A stretch of 64,000 bases of DNA from Semisulcospira habei (lineage: Eukaryota; Mollusca; Gastropoda; Semisulcospiridae): assembly GCA_036245525.1 (NCBI GenBank), contig BTPG01000004.1:162817025-162881024 (forward strand). The letters are read 5' to 3'. The notes below the pieces were generated by a model, which made no database searches, had not been told where the DNA came from, and saw only the letters and a program-made list of their open reading frames with translations. This document shows, in pieces, positions 21,231 to 31,760 of the stretch; within the stretch, counting starts at the first letter, position 1, and every line of letters starts with the position of its first letter. A program made the position numbers and the translations under genes.

Positions 21231-22166
21231 ATGGACACATGGAACGTCAAGACCATGTACCAGAGCGGCAAGGCCGCCCAGATAGCAGCGGAAATGCAAA
21301 AGTACAACCTTTCCCTGCTAGGTATCAGTGAAGCCAGATGGACGCAGTCTGGCCAGAAAAGGCTGTTAAGTGGGGAGATGATTCTGTATTCAGGTCATGA
21401 AGAGGAGAATGCCCCCCATACAGAAGGTGTAGCATTCATGCTGTCACCAGTGGCACAGAGAGCGCTGATGGGCTGGGAACCTCTTGGGCCAAGAATCATC
21501 ACAGCAGCCTTTAGAACCAAGAAAAAGCTCAAGCTGAACGTCATCCAGTGTTATGCGCCCACCAATGATAGTGACAAGGAAGAGAAACAAGAGTTCTACG
21601 ACCGACTCCAGAGTGCCGTGGACAAATGTGCGGAGCGAGACATCACCATCGTCATGGGCGATTTTAATGCCAAAATAGGGGAGGACAACACCGGATACGA
21701 AGAGGTGATGGGGAGACAGGGACTAGGCTCGGAGATGAGTGAGAACGGGGAGAGGTTTGTAGACTTTTGTGCTCTAAACCGACTTGTCATTGGAGGCAGC
21801 ATCTTCCCACACAGAAGGATACACAAAGCAACTTGGGTCTCACCTGACCATACAACAGAGAACCAAATAGACCATATCTGCATTAGCAAGAAATTTAGAA
21901 GATCCCTTCAAGATGTTCGAGTGAGGAGGGGAGCAGATGTCGCCTCCGACCACCATCTGCTTACCTTAAGAATGAAGCTCAAGCTAAAGAAAAGCCGCAC
22001 AGAGACAACAAGAAGACAGCGCTATAATGTAGGCCTCCTGAGAGAAACTGGAGTTAGAGAAGAGTTCAAACTGGTGCTGTCCAACCGGTTTCAAGAGCTA
22101 CAGGAGCTAGTAAATGAAGAGGAGGCGGTCACCACAGAGCAGCAGTGGAAGGCAGAGAGGCGCTGA
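21231..22166 (+). pseudogene. LINE endonuclease domain
   Basis: A long frame encodes an exonuclease-endonuclease-phosphatase (APE-type) domain: TWNVKTMYQSGKAAQIAAEM, LGISEARWTQSG, NVIQCYAPTND, IVMGDFNAKIGEDN (catalytic GDFN), NQIDHICISKKF and ASDHHLLTLRM (final SDHH). In LINEs this enzyme nicks target DNA. An A-rich indel near 22150 breaks the frame, and the coding signal continues in another frame from 22145 (CKDTVGFRKHHHKDWLS). The family is that of the fragment at 16212-16913. Confidence 0.85.
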
Positions 22167-22343
22167 ACTCAACCTGCAAAGACACTGTAGGGTTCAGGAA
22201 ACACCATCACAAGGACTGGCTGTCGGCACAGACCTTGAAGAAGATAGAAGTGAGGAAGCAGAAGAAAGCAGTTGTCAACAACAGTCGCACGAGAGCAGCC
22301 AAAGTAAGGGCACAGGGGGGAATACTCAGAAGCCAACCGTGAG

Positions 22344-22800
22344 GTGAAGAGGAGTATCAGGGCAGACAAGAGGGCCTACACAGACAGCCTGGCAGCAGAG
22401 GCAGAAAAGGCAGCAGGCAGCGGCAACATGAAACAGCTCTACGACATTACCAGAAGATTGTCAGGCAAGTATGGCCATACAGAAAGACCAGTAAAAGACA
22501 AAGAAGGCAAGCCTATTGCAGACAGAGCAGACCAACTCGACAGATGGGCCGAGTATTTTGAAGAGTTACTGAACAGACCTAGCCCACCCGACCCCCCTGA
22601 CATCCAGCCGGCAGAGACCGACCTACCCATCAGCTGTGACAGACCCAGCCGGGAAGAGATCAGAAAAGCAGTGGCATTTTTGAAGAATGGCAAAGCAGCA
22701 GGGCCAGATGGCATCCCAGCGGAGTCTCTGAAAGCAGACCTAGAGACAACAGTGGAGATGCTGTACCCACTGTTTGGAAAGATCTGGGAAGAGGAGGTGA
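22344..22800 (+). pseudogene. LINE reverse transcriptase N-terminal fragment
   Basis: The frame carries RADKRAYTDSLAAEAEKAA, then a WAEYFEELLNRP block and FLKNGKAAGPDGIPAESLKA, the (K/N)GKAxGPDGIPAE start of LINE RT domains. It is in a third frame relative to the endonuclease, so two indels separate them. The homology ends at about 22800, exactly where the palindrome-bearing insertion starts. Confidence 0.8.
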
Positions 22801-22812
22801 TGGCGGCTCATA

Positions 22813-23274
22813 TCATCACAAGCTCCTATATAGCGTCCCAGTAGCCCTTTTGTTGACAGACAACATTTTAATAGGGGCGGCACGCGCCGCCTCCCATCTG
22901 GTTTCACTAAATGCCGGGCAGGGGTGGGGGTGGGAGGGGGGGGGGGGCGGTGGGGGTGGGTGGGTCTACGACCTGTCCGGCCAACACTGACCTGTAAATT
23001 GATACACCCAGAGCAGTGTCAAATGTCCGTGACCCAGATGTTTAGGCTAAACATCTGGGTCACGGACATTTGACACTGCTCTGGGTGTATCAATTTACAG
23101 GTCAGTGTTGGCCGGACAGGTCGTAGACCCACCCACCCCCACCGCCCCCCCTCCCACCCCCACCCCTGCCCGGCATTTAGTGAAACCAGATGGGAGGCGG
23201 CGCGTGCCGTCCCTATTAAAATGTTGTCTGTCAACAAAAGGGCTACTGGGACGCTATATAGGAGCTTGTGATGA
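22813..23274. repeat. Near-perfect 460-bp palindrome
   Basis: The left arm 22813-23045 and right arm 23047-23274 are reverse complements, folding about the GATGTTTAG-G-CTAAACATC centre at 23046. Differences seen: one base near 22877 and a longer G run in the left arm (near 22940) than the matching C run. Such identity implies a very recent inversion-duplication. The right arm runs into Penelope-type coding sequence. Confidence 0.95.
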
Positions 23275-24380
23275 CATCGATGACGGAATAGAAGCTACAA
23301 ACATGACACAAGCTGAACTTTTAGACTTCAGTGTTCACTTCGTGCAGAACTTCCACCCATCAGTCAAGTTTACATATTAATATCTCAGCTACTTCAGTCG
23401 ACTTTCTGGACATGAACATTCGTATTGACTTCGGAATGTTGAAAACTTCAATACATTACAAAAAACCGACTCGCATTCCTACCTCGACTACCGCTTTTCG
23501 CATAACCCCAAAACTAAGAACAGCATCCCATATTCCCAGTTTCTTCAGCTGAAAAGAATCCGTTCCCGAAGAATCAGACTTTGATGTTAAATCCAAAGCC
23601 CAAATGGCTGGATTTTTCATCGACAGACGTTACCCACATACTGTTGAAGGATCGCTCCAAAAGGTACAAAATCTTAGTCACAAGAAAACACTGCAGACTA
23701 AACCCACAGCAGATATAGTGACAAGCCTATCGTCACCATGATAACATTTACCTGTTGACATAACACACATTTTACCTGTTGACATAACACACATCCCCAC
23801 ACCAATCCGGTTCGTAAAATACTTCTGTCCAACTGGGGTCTTTTGTCATCCAGCAAAGAGTCCGCCGATATCTTTTCACAACCTCCGTTGATGGCTTCAG
23901 TACAGGAGGGACATTAATTTACGGGACATGAAGCCTCGTCATATCACCAGACCCTCAGGCTCCACACCTTGCAATGTTTTTAATTGCAAGACGTGTCCTT
24001 TTTTACCTTTATTTGCCTTTCCACTGTGTGGTGAATGGTCCACGTTACAAATTCAACATAGACAGATACTTCACATGTCGAACTACCAACGTGATGTATG
24101 TCATCTCCTGTGTGAAATGCGACCAACTATATATTGGAGAGACAGAAAGAACCATCAACGACCGTTTCAAAAAGTATCTCCACTGAGTTGGTCAAATACC
24201 AATACAACAGACCGGTCGCACGACATTTCAACCAGGCCGACCACTCAGTCTCGGACATTCGGGTTGAAGGCCTCTGGCTTATGCAGTCCAGCAATATCTG
24301 GGCCAGGAAAGACCGAGAAAAATTTCTGATTAATAAACTGGGCGCTGTGGCACCACTCGGGATGAATATACCTTACCCGT
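23270..24380 (+). pseudogene. Penelope-like RT C-terminus and GIY-YIG endonuclease
   Basis: After a YxDD-like remnant near 23250-23285, the RT thumb region reads in changing frames: ELLDF, then FHPSVKFTY, VDFLDMNIRIDFGMLKTSIH and YKKPT. Downstream come CNVFNCKTCPF and then VMYVISCVKCDQLYIGET, the GIY-YIG nuclease core with its preceding Cys motif typical of Penelope-like elements, and RPVARHFNQADHS. Several frameshifts (near 23375, 23480, 23560, 24010 and 24185) make it inactive. The nuclease cuts the target DNA in active elements. Confidence 0.85.
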
Positions 24381-25234
24381 GACATTCTAATCTGCTAACC
24401 TAGATTTACCTTACTGTGTCGCTTCTGTTTGAGTACGCTTACATTCCTTCTCCTTGTTCTTACTGTCCTCTCCCCTCCCCCCCCCCCCCCTTTCCTAATG
24501 TAGACAGTTTTAGGCAGGCCTATTTGGATGCCTTTAGGTAGTATCTTTTACCCTGTCTCCTACCCTCCCTCCCCCTTTGTCCCTCGTTTTCTTCTCTCAC
24601 TTGTTGCTGTCAGGACGTTAAGCAATGTACAACCAACCATCCTTACACCTTCCCCCACCCACCCACTTCCCCCACCACCTTCTCCCCCCCCCCTCCCGCT
24701 CCCTCCCTTACCGTTTTTTTTTTTGTTGTTGCCATTTTTTGGGTTACCCTTGAAGACGGTTTCGCAACTACCTACTCTCCACTTCTACCGATAATCTATT
24801 ACTGAAATTGAAAATTTGCTTTGATTCAATGAATTATTACTTCTTGTGTACCGTGCTAGATGCTGGTTTTATTTTTCACGGGGCCCTCCCGTTTTTCCTC
24901 GAGGTAGTCCTCAACTTGAAGGTGATATAAAGTTTGCGTTCGGATTGGTGTTTAGCAGGCTTTGTGTATTAGACACTCAGCCTACTTCGTGCCCAAGGGT
25001 AATCCCTGTTCGTTCTCTATCTCTCTCTCTCTTTCTGGCCTCACGCACACGCATTCAGTTTTGCTTGCGCATGCGTGCGCTTACACACACTCTTGTATCT
25101 TGTGTTCAGTTTCTCTCCGAGTCTTACGAGTTTTTTTGTTATTTTTATTTTATTTTTTTAACGCACTTTTGTTTTTCTTTTATTTTATGTCACATCCTTC
25201 CGTTGCCACATTCCTTCTGCGATTGAAATGACCG

Positions 25235-25330
25235 ATTTGTTTATTTTGAAAAAGGGTATTCACCCGAAATATTAATAAATTGTGTTGTAACTGTCTTTCT
25301 AAGCGTGTTTCTTTCTCCATTGGGTACTTC
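25235..25330 (+). repeat. Penelope 3' tail with hammerhead-like hairpin
   Basis: The hairpin GGGTATTCACCC is followed by GAAA, then ATATTAATAAATTGTG and the AAGCGTGTTTCTTTCTCC block. Penelope-like elements are known to carry hammerhead ribozymes, in which a stem is followed by GAAA. The upstream box here reads TTGAAAA instead of the required CUGANGA, so activity is doubtful. Confidence 0.6.
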
Positions 25331-25519
25331 TTTGATGTGTGTTACATCACTAGGTATCCATGTGTTATGATGATATGTGTTATGTCACCAAATATCCAGG
25401 TGTTCTGATTAGCTGTGCGTTATGTCACCAGGTATCCATGTGTTGTGATGATCTGTGTTTGAGCTATGCGTTATGTCACCAGGTATCCAGGTGTTTTGAT
25501 CAGCTATGTGTTGCTGCAG
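25331..25519 (+). repeat. Tandem repeat built from the exon E acceptor
   Basis: Units of about 40-50 bp carry GTTATGTCACCAGGTATCCA followed by a GTGTT(C/G/T)TGAT stretch, four times before the true junction. The last unit is the real acceptor (GTTGCTGCAG) followed by the exon start GTATCCAGGTGG. The upstream units end in CACCAG instead of CTGCAG. Confidence 0.8.
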
Positions 25520-25690
25520 GTATCCAGGTGGTGGTGCAGTTGTTCCAGAAGCCACCCACCCGTCTGGCGGAGGCTGTGTCTGTGGCCTTCACCCCTCAAC
25601 CCAGGGACCAGACGTCATGGTGGCTGTCTAAACTCTCTTCACGCATCAATCCCATGGACGTCATGCTCAACGGAAGCCAGTATCTTCACG
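25520..25690 (+). CDS. DUF5054-like protein, internal exon E
   Basis: Acceptor TTGCTGCAG (ending 25519) and donor GTCAGTTG (starting 25691). In the frame that joins to the last exon it reads IQVVVQLFQKPPTRLAEAV, then FTPQPRDQTSWWLSKLSSR and INPMDVMLNGSQYLHG. It needs one base from the previous exon. The Pro-x-Arg-Leu-Ala-Glu-Ala-(x)-W segment precedes the C-terminal domain in the family. A longer open frame in another register has no homology and lacks matching phase. Confidence 0.7.
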
Positions 25691-25984
25691 GTCAGTTGTA
25701 ATAATAACATGGTCATAATATTACTGCTTTAAAGAATCAATTGCACGTCAAATTCCACGGTCAGAGTGAACAGTGATCAAGTCTAAATGGCAAAAGATAT
25801 AATTTATATAATAGCCCTCTGAAATTACACTCTACCATAGAAATGAACAGAGGCACAATAAATGGAAAAAAATAAATTTATCGTTTTCCTTTTAGCTCCA
25901 TACCTGGTGCAAAAAGATTGCAAGTGGAGGGCCAAAGCCTTTGCACTTGAAGGCGTTTTGTACTCTCTTAACAAACAAATCTTT

Positions 25985-26005
25985 CAGCAGAGATTTTTTT
26001 TTTTT
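25985..26005. repeat. Poly-T tract in intron
   Basis: A run of 18 T close to the 5' end of the last intron. Too far from the acceptor at 26321 to be its polypyrimidine tract. Confidence 0.7.
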
Positions 26006-26321
26006 TTTTTAAATCATAAAAATAGTTCACAAACCTTACAGAAAAGGAAAGCATGCACTCTATACAACGCTGACGACTCACGGTTTCACTGGCGTGGCTA
26101 ACCTTGAAAGAAACCAGAGTACAGAGTGAGAAAGAGATGGAGAATGGTTGTCTGGTTTTATCTGGTCTCTTTCATTCTCTCTACAACTGCACAGTCATAC
26201 ATTTTGTGTGTCCTCAGGCTGACATCAGCCCTTTACTGACATCAGTCCCAGGACCTTCTGTAGCACAATGTAGCATGTATGAGTGATGCCTTTTGTTGAT
26301 CATCATTGCTCCTTTCTGCAG

Positions 26322-26584
26322 TCATCAATGAGGGTGTGTACTTCCTGGACCAAGCTGGGCGAGGTCTGGAGATTCTGAGTCCTGATGTCGGACTGGTCAC
26401 CTTGGGTACCCCCTCCCATCCGCCGTCTGTCTACCCAGTGCCCCTCACCCCTCTAGCTGAGCCCATCACCACTGCCGCCTTCAACATCTACAACAACCTG
26501 TGGAACACTAATTACATCTACTATTACCCATTCTTCAAGGAAGATGAAAACTTTAAGGCGCGCTTCACTATCAACTTCAAATGA
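26322..26584 (+). CDS. DUF5054-like protein, terminal exon F
   Basis: Acceptor CCTTTCTGCAG (ending 26321), one-base phase from exon E, open to TGA at 26582-26584. The peptide INEGVYFLDQAGRGLEILSP, then a Pro-rich stretch, and the closing block FNIYNNLWNTNYIYYYPF and FKARFTINF match the way DUF5054 proteins end (an Asn-Leu-(Y/H)-Asn-Asn-x-Trp-x-Thr-Asn-Tyr core and a final Arg-Phe strand). The last residue lies four codons after FKARF, so the C-terminus is complete. I did not find an AATAAA within the next 200 bases. Confidence 0.75.
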
Positions 26585-26639
26585 CTTAGTTGTACTTCTG
26601 TTTTTTGGTTTTATTCTGCCCTCACAAAGTAAAGCAAGA

Positions 26640-26900
26640 GATTGACCATGCTGGTGCTTGATTAGCCACTAATCTGGCACTACTCGTGAACCTTTATATT
26701 TGTACACACTTCTCTTTTTGTTATGATTGTAATGCATTCTGCTGTGAGTACAGCCAAAGATTTATGGACCATGGTAGTTAAAGAATATTGCCCGATTGCT
26801 TGGCACCTGAAAATTAAACTGTAAAACCCTAGGACACAATCTGACATGATGTGGATCAACCATATTTCAAGGGCAGTGTCAGAATAGCTTGGTACCAAAA
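26640..26900. repeat. Two degenerate MITE fragments
   Basis: AGCCACTAATCTGGCACTAC (26664 on) is a right-arm core of the TTAA MITE. TGGATCAACCATATTTCAAG with GGGCAGTGTCAG (26852-26892) is a left-arm core. A long G run follows (26900-26918). Both are short and diverged. Confidence 0.5.
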
Positions 26901-27409
26901 GGGGGGGGGGGGGGGGGGTAGATTTCTGCGAACAAATTTTTTTACCAGGCTGAAAAATCTGGCAGTAAATATTCGTTTTGGTCAACAAAATCACTTGTCT
27001 GTGTTTGTCCACTTCTTTTGGAAGACCCTGTGTCATATTTTATCCCATTATCGCCAAGTTTTCCTTTGATCTTTACTCATCCTTTCTGCATGGTAAATAC
27101 CCGAGCACAATTTGTGTGGCCCGTGTGTGAGATGTCATCAAAAGTTTTTTCTCATGTTCCATGACTGTGCCGAACATTTGGGGAGTTTTTGGAACCTGTC
27201 ACTCGGACCAGGGCCACACTGGACATAAATTCAGGCACAACACTGCGGCTGAACGCAGTACAGGATTGTTGACATCACAGTAGAACTCGAAAAAGAATTG
27301 TTGACGACGCTGTAGCACTTCATGTTATGGAGGCCTTTTCAGGGTGAAACAAGATGAGGATTGCATCCCAAAGCCTACCGTGTTGTTTGGAGCTCACATG
27401 CGTTTATCT

Positions 27410-27740
27410 TTTAGGAACATTCAGAGTTGTTCATATTTTCAGGTTTATTATGCTGATCCATTTTCCTCCTCTCTAAAGCAACCTTTGATCAACACGCGCG
27501 TCGGCGCACAGAAATAAAGATGGACACATGGTGCTTCCCGCCATTAGTATACTCTGTGGGCTCGTGTAGCGACAGGAATACATATCCTTCTAACCCACCC
27601 TCTGATCCACACACACTGGCACACAGAAATAAAGACGGACACACAGCGATTCTCGCCATTCGTAAGCTCTGTAGTCTGGCATAGCGATAGCTAATAGTAG
27701 CACGAGCAGCGAAATGATGTCGCTTCAAGCTTCATGTCAT
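27410..27740 (-). repeat. Dispersed repeat family C, copy 1
   Basis: On the minus strand it matches 60700-60910: the block GTGTGTCCGTCTTTATTT, the CTACxCCAGCCCACAGAG block, the GATCAxAGGTTG region and AATATGAACAACTCTGAATG. It carries two diverged copies of the AATAAAGA(T/C)GGACACA segment. Related sequence lies at 37140-37440. Confidence 0.65.
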
Positions 27741-27834
27741 GGTATCATTAGTCCCATGACGCCGTGTTTATAGCGATGACTTGATGTTATACGTCACTCA
27801 TTGCAGTACTAACATTTGAGGTATTAGAGCATCA

Positions 27835-28200
27835 GACTTTGCAATTTTCTTGCCGATTTTCACACCTAGGGCTTACAGATCACAATTCGACCTAATCCTG
27901 CCCCAGAGCTGGGACAAACGGCAGGCATATGCAAATACTATTTATGAAAAATCATGCGGGTATTAATGAGAAGAGTTTTTTCGTAAAAGAAAAATTAAAG
28001 TTATGTTAGCTGTTTTACAAATGACTCTGAAAAAGTGGTGCTGAAAATTGTCTGATTTTCACACCTAGGGCATACAGGCCACAATTGACCTAATCGTACC
28101 CAATAGCTGGGACAAACTGTAGGCTTGTGTAAATATCATATATGAAAAATCATGCGATTATTAATGAGAAGATTGTTTTTTTCGCAAAAAAAAAGATTCA
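27835..28200 (+). repeat. Two tandem copies of a ~200-bp unit
   Basis: GATTTTCACACCTAGGGC, then GAGCTGGGACAAAC or ATAGCTGGGACAAAC, AAAAATCATGCG and TATTAATGAGAAGA occur twice (about 27845-28010 and 28055-28190) at about 85% identity by eye. No coding potential seen. Confidence 0.8.
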
Positions 28201-28289
28201 ATTGTTTTAAGATTAATCCCAAATAATTCGTGAAATGAATCCCCAAAACACGAAAATATATATACATATTTTTAAAATTTCATTATCAC

Positions 28290-28660
28290 TTAAAATGTTA
28301 TAGAGGTACAATGCTGGTTAACAAACCCATTCAATATCTCCCTTTTACATGCAAAATATCTAGTAAAAATAAGAAAAATTACAGACTCCAGTAGGGATCA
28401 ACCAGTTTTTGTGAAACGGCCATTTTCTCGTCGGAGCATCTTGATCGAAATTAAAAAAAAAAACTGCCTTAAGATTATTCTTTTAGGGACAATATCATAC
28501 AATTTTAAGCTTGTCCATCCTCAAACACGGGCTATAGTCGCCGTCACACACATATACGGCGCTTTGGCGCCAAAAAGATGTTTTCTAGCAAGGTTTGCGT
28601 AGCTAGGCGTGATGTCGTTTTCATCTTTTTACTTCTTTGCCAGAATTTCTGCCGCGCATG
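28290..28660 (+). repeat. Dispersed repeat family B, copy 2
   Basis: Shares AGGTACAATGCTGGTTAAC, AAAAATTACAGACTCCAGT, the GGCGCTTTGGCGCCAAAAAG palindrome and TTTTCATCTTTTTACTTC with the copy at 20395-20830, at reduced identity. Confidence 0.6.
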
Positions 28661-29027
28661 CCAAAAACGCCATGCATGCTCCGGAATGCGCTCCATCCAG
28701 CCCCATTTCAAAGTAAATATGGTAGACAAAAAAAAAAAAAAAAAGCAAAAAGCTTGTCGTCTCTGTCCGAGTCAAACCAGCATGACCTGAAACTTGGATC
28801 ATATGGCGGTGAGATAAATACATTAATAATAAGCGCATTAAACCATGGCTGCTGCTAATTTACAAGCCTATGACTTACTTTTGACACAGTTCCGACTCCT
28901 CGGCAGAGACTCGGAGCCAGAACTTCTGTCATAAACAAGTCGGCTTGTAAATGGTCACTACGCATAGTTTAACATATACTGAATTTTATTTTACATGTAC
29001 TGAAAAAGCACAACTTTCGTGGATCGC

Positions 29028-29051
29028 CCCCCCCCCCCCCCCCCCCCCCCA
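29028..29051. repeat. Poly-C tract, about 24 bases
   Basis: Uninterrupted C run. Its exact length is uncertain in any assembly. Confidence 0.85.
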
Positions 29052-29279
29052 ATTTCTTTCCATACGTTAGGTTAGAACACTTAAAGACTGCCTTATTTCA
29101 GTGACCTGTTGGAAGGTCAAGGTCACAAATTATGTGGATCCATCATCCATCATGCACATGTGTTCACACCCCTATCCATGTTGCAAAATGTGTTCACACC
29201 CTTAAAACCAACATTCATTACATGATCTGGGATGGTTTTTACGATGAAATACCTGCATCTGTACGCTTTGTGCAACCCT

Positions 29280-30060
29280 CATCATCATCAGTCCCTTGCC
29301 CGAACTGGGCGTTGGGGCGACTGAAAGGCAGCAGCAACAGACAGTGCTTTCCACCGAGTTCTATTTTGGGCGGTGGCAAGCAAGTCTGGCATCTTGAGTT
29401 CGGTCCATTCTTTTATGTTTGCGACCCAACTCTTTCTCCGACGACCTCGCCGACGACTTCCTTCGAGAGTGCCTTGGAGGATAGTCTTGGACAAGGTGTT
29501 GTGTCGGATCACGTGGCCAAACCAAGCAAGCTTGCGCCGTTTCACGGTTGCCAGAAGGGGTTCATGTGGGCCCACCAGGGAAGTGACGATGCTCCGTACA
29601 TATTCGTTGGTCTTGTGCTCGCGGTACGAGATGCGAAGCAACTTCCTCAGGCACTTGTTCTCAAAGGCCTGGATTTTCTTTTCTGAGTCTGCAAGCAGTG
29701 TCCAAGTCTCACAGCCGTAGAGTAGAATAGACTACTATGAGGGACTTGTAAAGCCTGTACTTGATGGTGAAGCTGATGAAGTTACTTCGCCATATCCTGT
29801 CCAGCCTGGCCATTGCGGATGTTGCTGTACCTATCCTGATACGGATCTCTGCTATGCAACTACGTCTTTGCACAGGGTGGCTCCCAAGTACTTGAAGCTA
29901 TTGACCTCTTCTAGCTTCTGGCCGTTCATGTGAATGTTGCTGCTGCTGTCGCTTGTGGTGTTGATCATCACTTTGCTTTTATCCGTACTGATCTCCATGC
30001 CAAAAGACCCTGCGCTACTTGAAAGTTTGTCTGTCAGGTTTTGTGCAACCCTAACTAACT
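29280..30060 (-). pseudogene. LINE reverse transcriptase C-terminal fragment
   Basis: Minus strand: GMEISTDKSKVMINTTSD and EEVNSFKYLGATLCKD (from about 30010 to 29880), then, after frame breaks, LRISYREHKTNEYVRSIVTS, KRRKLAWFGHVIRHNTLSK and GSRRRGRRRKSWVANIKEW, with the stop at 29288-29290. These blocks are the region after the RT core in another mollusc RTE-like LINE family, distinct from the one at 16212. The 3' end runs into a short (ATG)n tract at 29276-29290 on this strand, typical of RTE tails. The 5' part is absent. Confidence 0.8.
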
Positions 30061-30661
30061 CTAAAACGAGATACCAAAATAACCCAGAACACAGCACATT
30101 TACTAGGGACAATGGCATGAAAATGACAGACTGAGCATTTTGGGTTTCTTCTGCCAGTCCCTATACATTGCTGTCACACACTCGCCAAAAATAGATCAGT
30201 ATCAACCACACAAACAAGTGCCGATAATCCAGCATTTAATTTAGTTCACGATTTCTCAGTCAAGAACAATATTGTGCTGTCTATACACAACATGACAATT
30301 CACCACAAAATACATAGCTAGCAGTCCACCTTTTACACAGTACAACAAAGTGTGATCATAACCGCTTACTATACTATACACCATAAATTGGGGGCATGTG
30401 AACAAAAGCACACAATGTCTGAAATGCCTACATACCTCAGTTTTGGTACTAACTTCTGGTTCCTAAAGCTTAATATTGCTAACTAAAAGGATGTAATTTG
30501 GGTGAATTTTTCAAAATGGGATAAGCAGATTTCACAGAGTCACAGTTGAATACAAATGTTTGGGTCTGAATAATGGTAAGCCACTTGACCCCAAGGCCGC
30601 ATTTCCCATTTTTGAGGCGTCACCTAACGACTTTGTACCAGCTGAAGAAGATGGATCAACC

Positions 30662-30932
30662 TTAACCCTTTTAGCCCAAACACTCTACAGCAGGAGGTTG
30701 ATTGACCATGATAAATCAAGGGTAGTGCCAGATTTGCTTGGTGCCTGAAGGCATCGAGCTAATCTGGCACTTCCCTTGAATTATCATGGTTAATCCACCA
30801 ACTGGTACATAGTCATTAAATAACACTTCCAAAATTTGGGAAATGCAGTTAGTTATTTGGGTTTGACGCCAAGCAGGTGACCAAGGCCATCCCACGGCGG
30901 TGGGAAACGCACCGTGAGGCTAAAAGGGTTAA
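30662..30932. repeat. TTAA MITE carrying a LINE 3' fragment
   Basis: The copy runs from TTAACCCTTTTAGCCCAAAC to GGCTAAAAGGGTTAA, with the usual palindromic core. Within its right part (30848-30905) is the piece GTTAGTTATTTGGGTTTGAC followed by GCCAAGCAGGTGACCAAGGCC. This matches the 3' end of the I/Nimb-like LINE at 37490-37550. Confidence 0.75.
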
Positions 30933-31036
30933 TAATTCAAGGGTAGCGCCAGATTAGCTTGGCGCCATGGAACTATTCTTGAATTATAATGGTCGATCCA
31001 TCTCCTGCTGTCATGCGTCAGGGCTAAATGGGATAA
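30933..31036. repeat. TTAA MITE, adjoining partial copy
   Basis: AATTCAAGGGTAGCGCCAG, AGCTTGGCGCCATGG, GGTCGATCCATCTCCTGC and GGGCTAAATGGGATAAA. It abuts the previous copy at a shared TTAA, so it looks like an insertion of one MITE at the end of another, or a tandem pair. Confidence 0.65.
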
Positions 31037-31289
31037 AGTGCGAGGATGGGGATTTTCCTATACATGTACTCTCTGATGACTCCAAACGACACGTCCTATT
31101 CCCCTCATCATTACACTACGGTACCCTAGGACCAGTCTCCACTTGTTCCCTTAGCAGGGCGCAAATGTCACTTTCAGCGATGCCATCACAGAAGACACGG
31201 TTGTCATACTGCTGTGGAATCATTATTGACCAGCGACTGAAAGCACAGGTGACCTGTGCATCTGAAATTAAGGCTGCACATCAATTTTT

Positions 31290-31760
31290 GCCTCACATGC
31301 GATAACAAAAGTGAGTATGTTCTGGACCAGTGGTCGTCGTGTGTCCGCCCACTGTTGAGCATGGTCAACTTTAACATTGGCACTTTCTCGGAGACTATTC
31401 AAGCCAGTCTTCAAACTTGGCCCATGAATACTTTGTGGCAAGACCTTTATAAATATACCAATTTCAGTGACCTCTCTCAAAGGTCAAGGTCACAGGGATC
31501 AGGAATATGTCTAAATTAGCCATATTTTGACAAAATTGATCTTTTCTCAATATCATTCACAACTTCATACCCAAACTTGGTACAAAGATGGCAATACTTC
31601 TCTATGCATACTGATTTGGTTGACCTGTAAGAAAGGTCAAGGTCACAAAAATCAGATTCATTATGTGGGTCAGTCATGCACGTGAGCCTTAAGGGTTTTG
31701 CCATTCTGGTTTGCGATCTTGTGCTGCAATTTCTGTGCATGTACGCATTTATGGGCATGC
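31290..31760 (+). repeat. Dispersed repeat family A, longest copy
   Basis: Same block as 14100-14340, extended on both sides: GTGAGTATGTTCTGGACCAG, GTCAACTTTAACATTGGCAC, AAGGTCAAGGTCACAGGG and a second AAGGTCAAGGTCACA at 31635, then CATGCACGTGAGCCTTAAGG. A fragment of the latter half also occurs near 29115-29140. Confidence 0.6.

Larger units (their letters stand above)
20870..22805 (+). mobile_element. RTE-like LINE, 5' portion (interrupted)
   Basis: The element begins with a non-coding leader (about 20870-21220), continues into endonuclease and the start of the reverse transcriptase, and stops abruptly at about 22800 where palindrome and Penelope sequence begin. The remaining RT is not found on the other side. 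Confidence 0.75.
23255..25330 (+). mobile_element. Penelope-like element, 5'-truncated
   Basis: The order is: end of an RT domain, linker, GIY-YIG endonuclease, pyrimidine-rich 3' region, and a 3' tail at 25235-25330 that recurs elsewhere in the window. The 5' side is truncated and replaced by the palindrome at 22813-23274, an inverted arrangement often reported for Penelope insertions. Confidence 0.85.
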
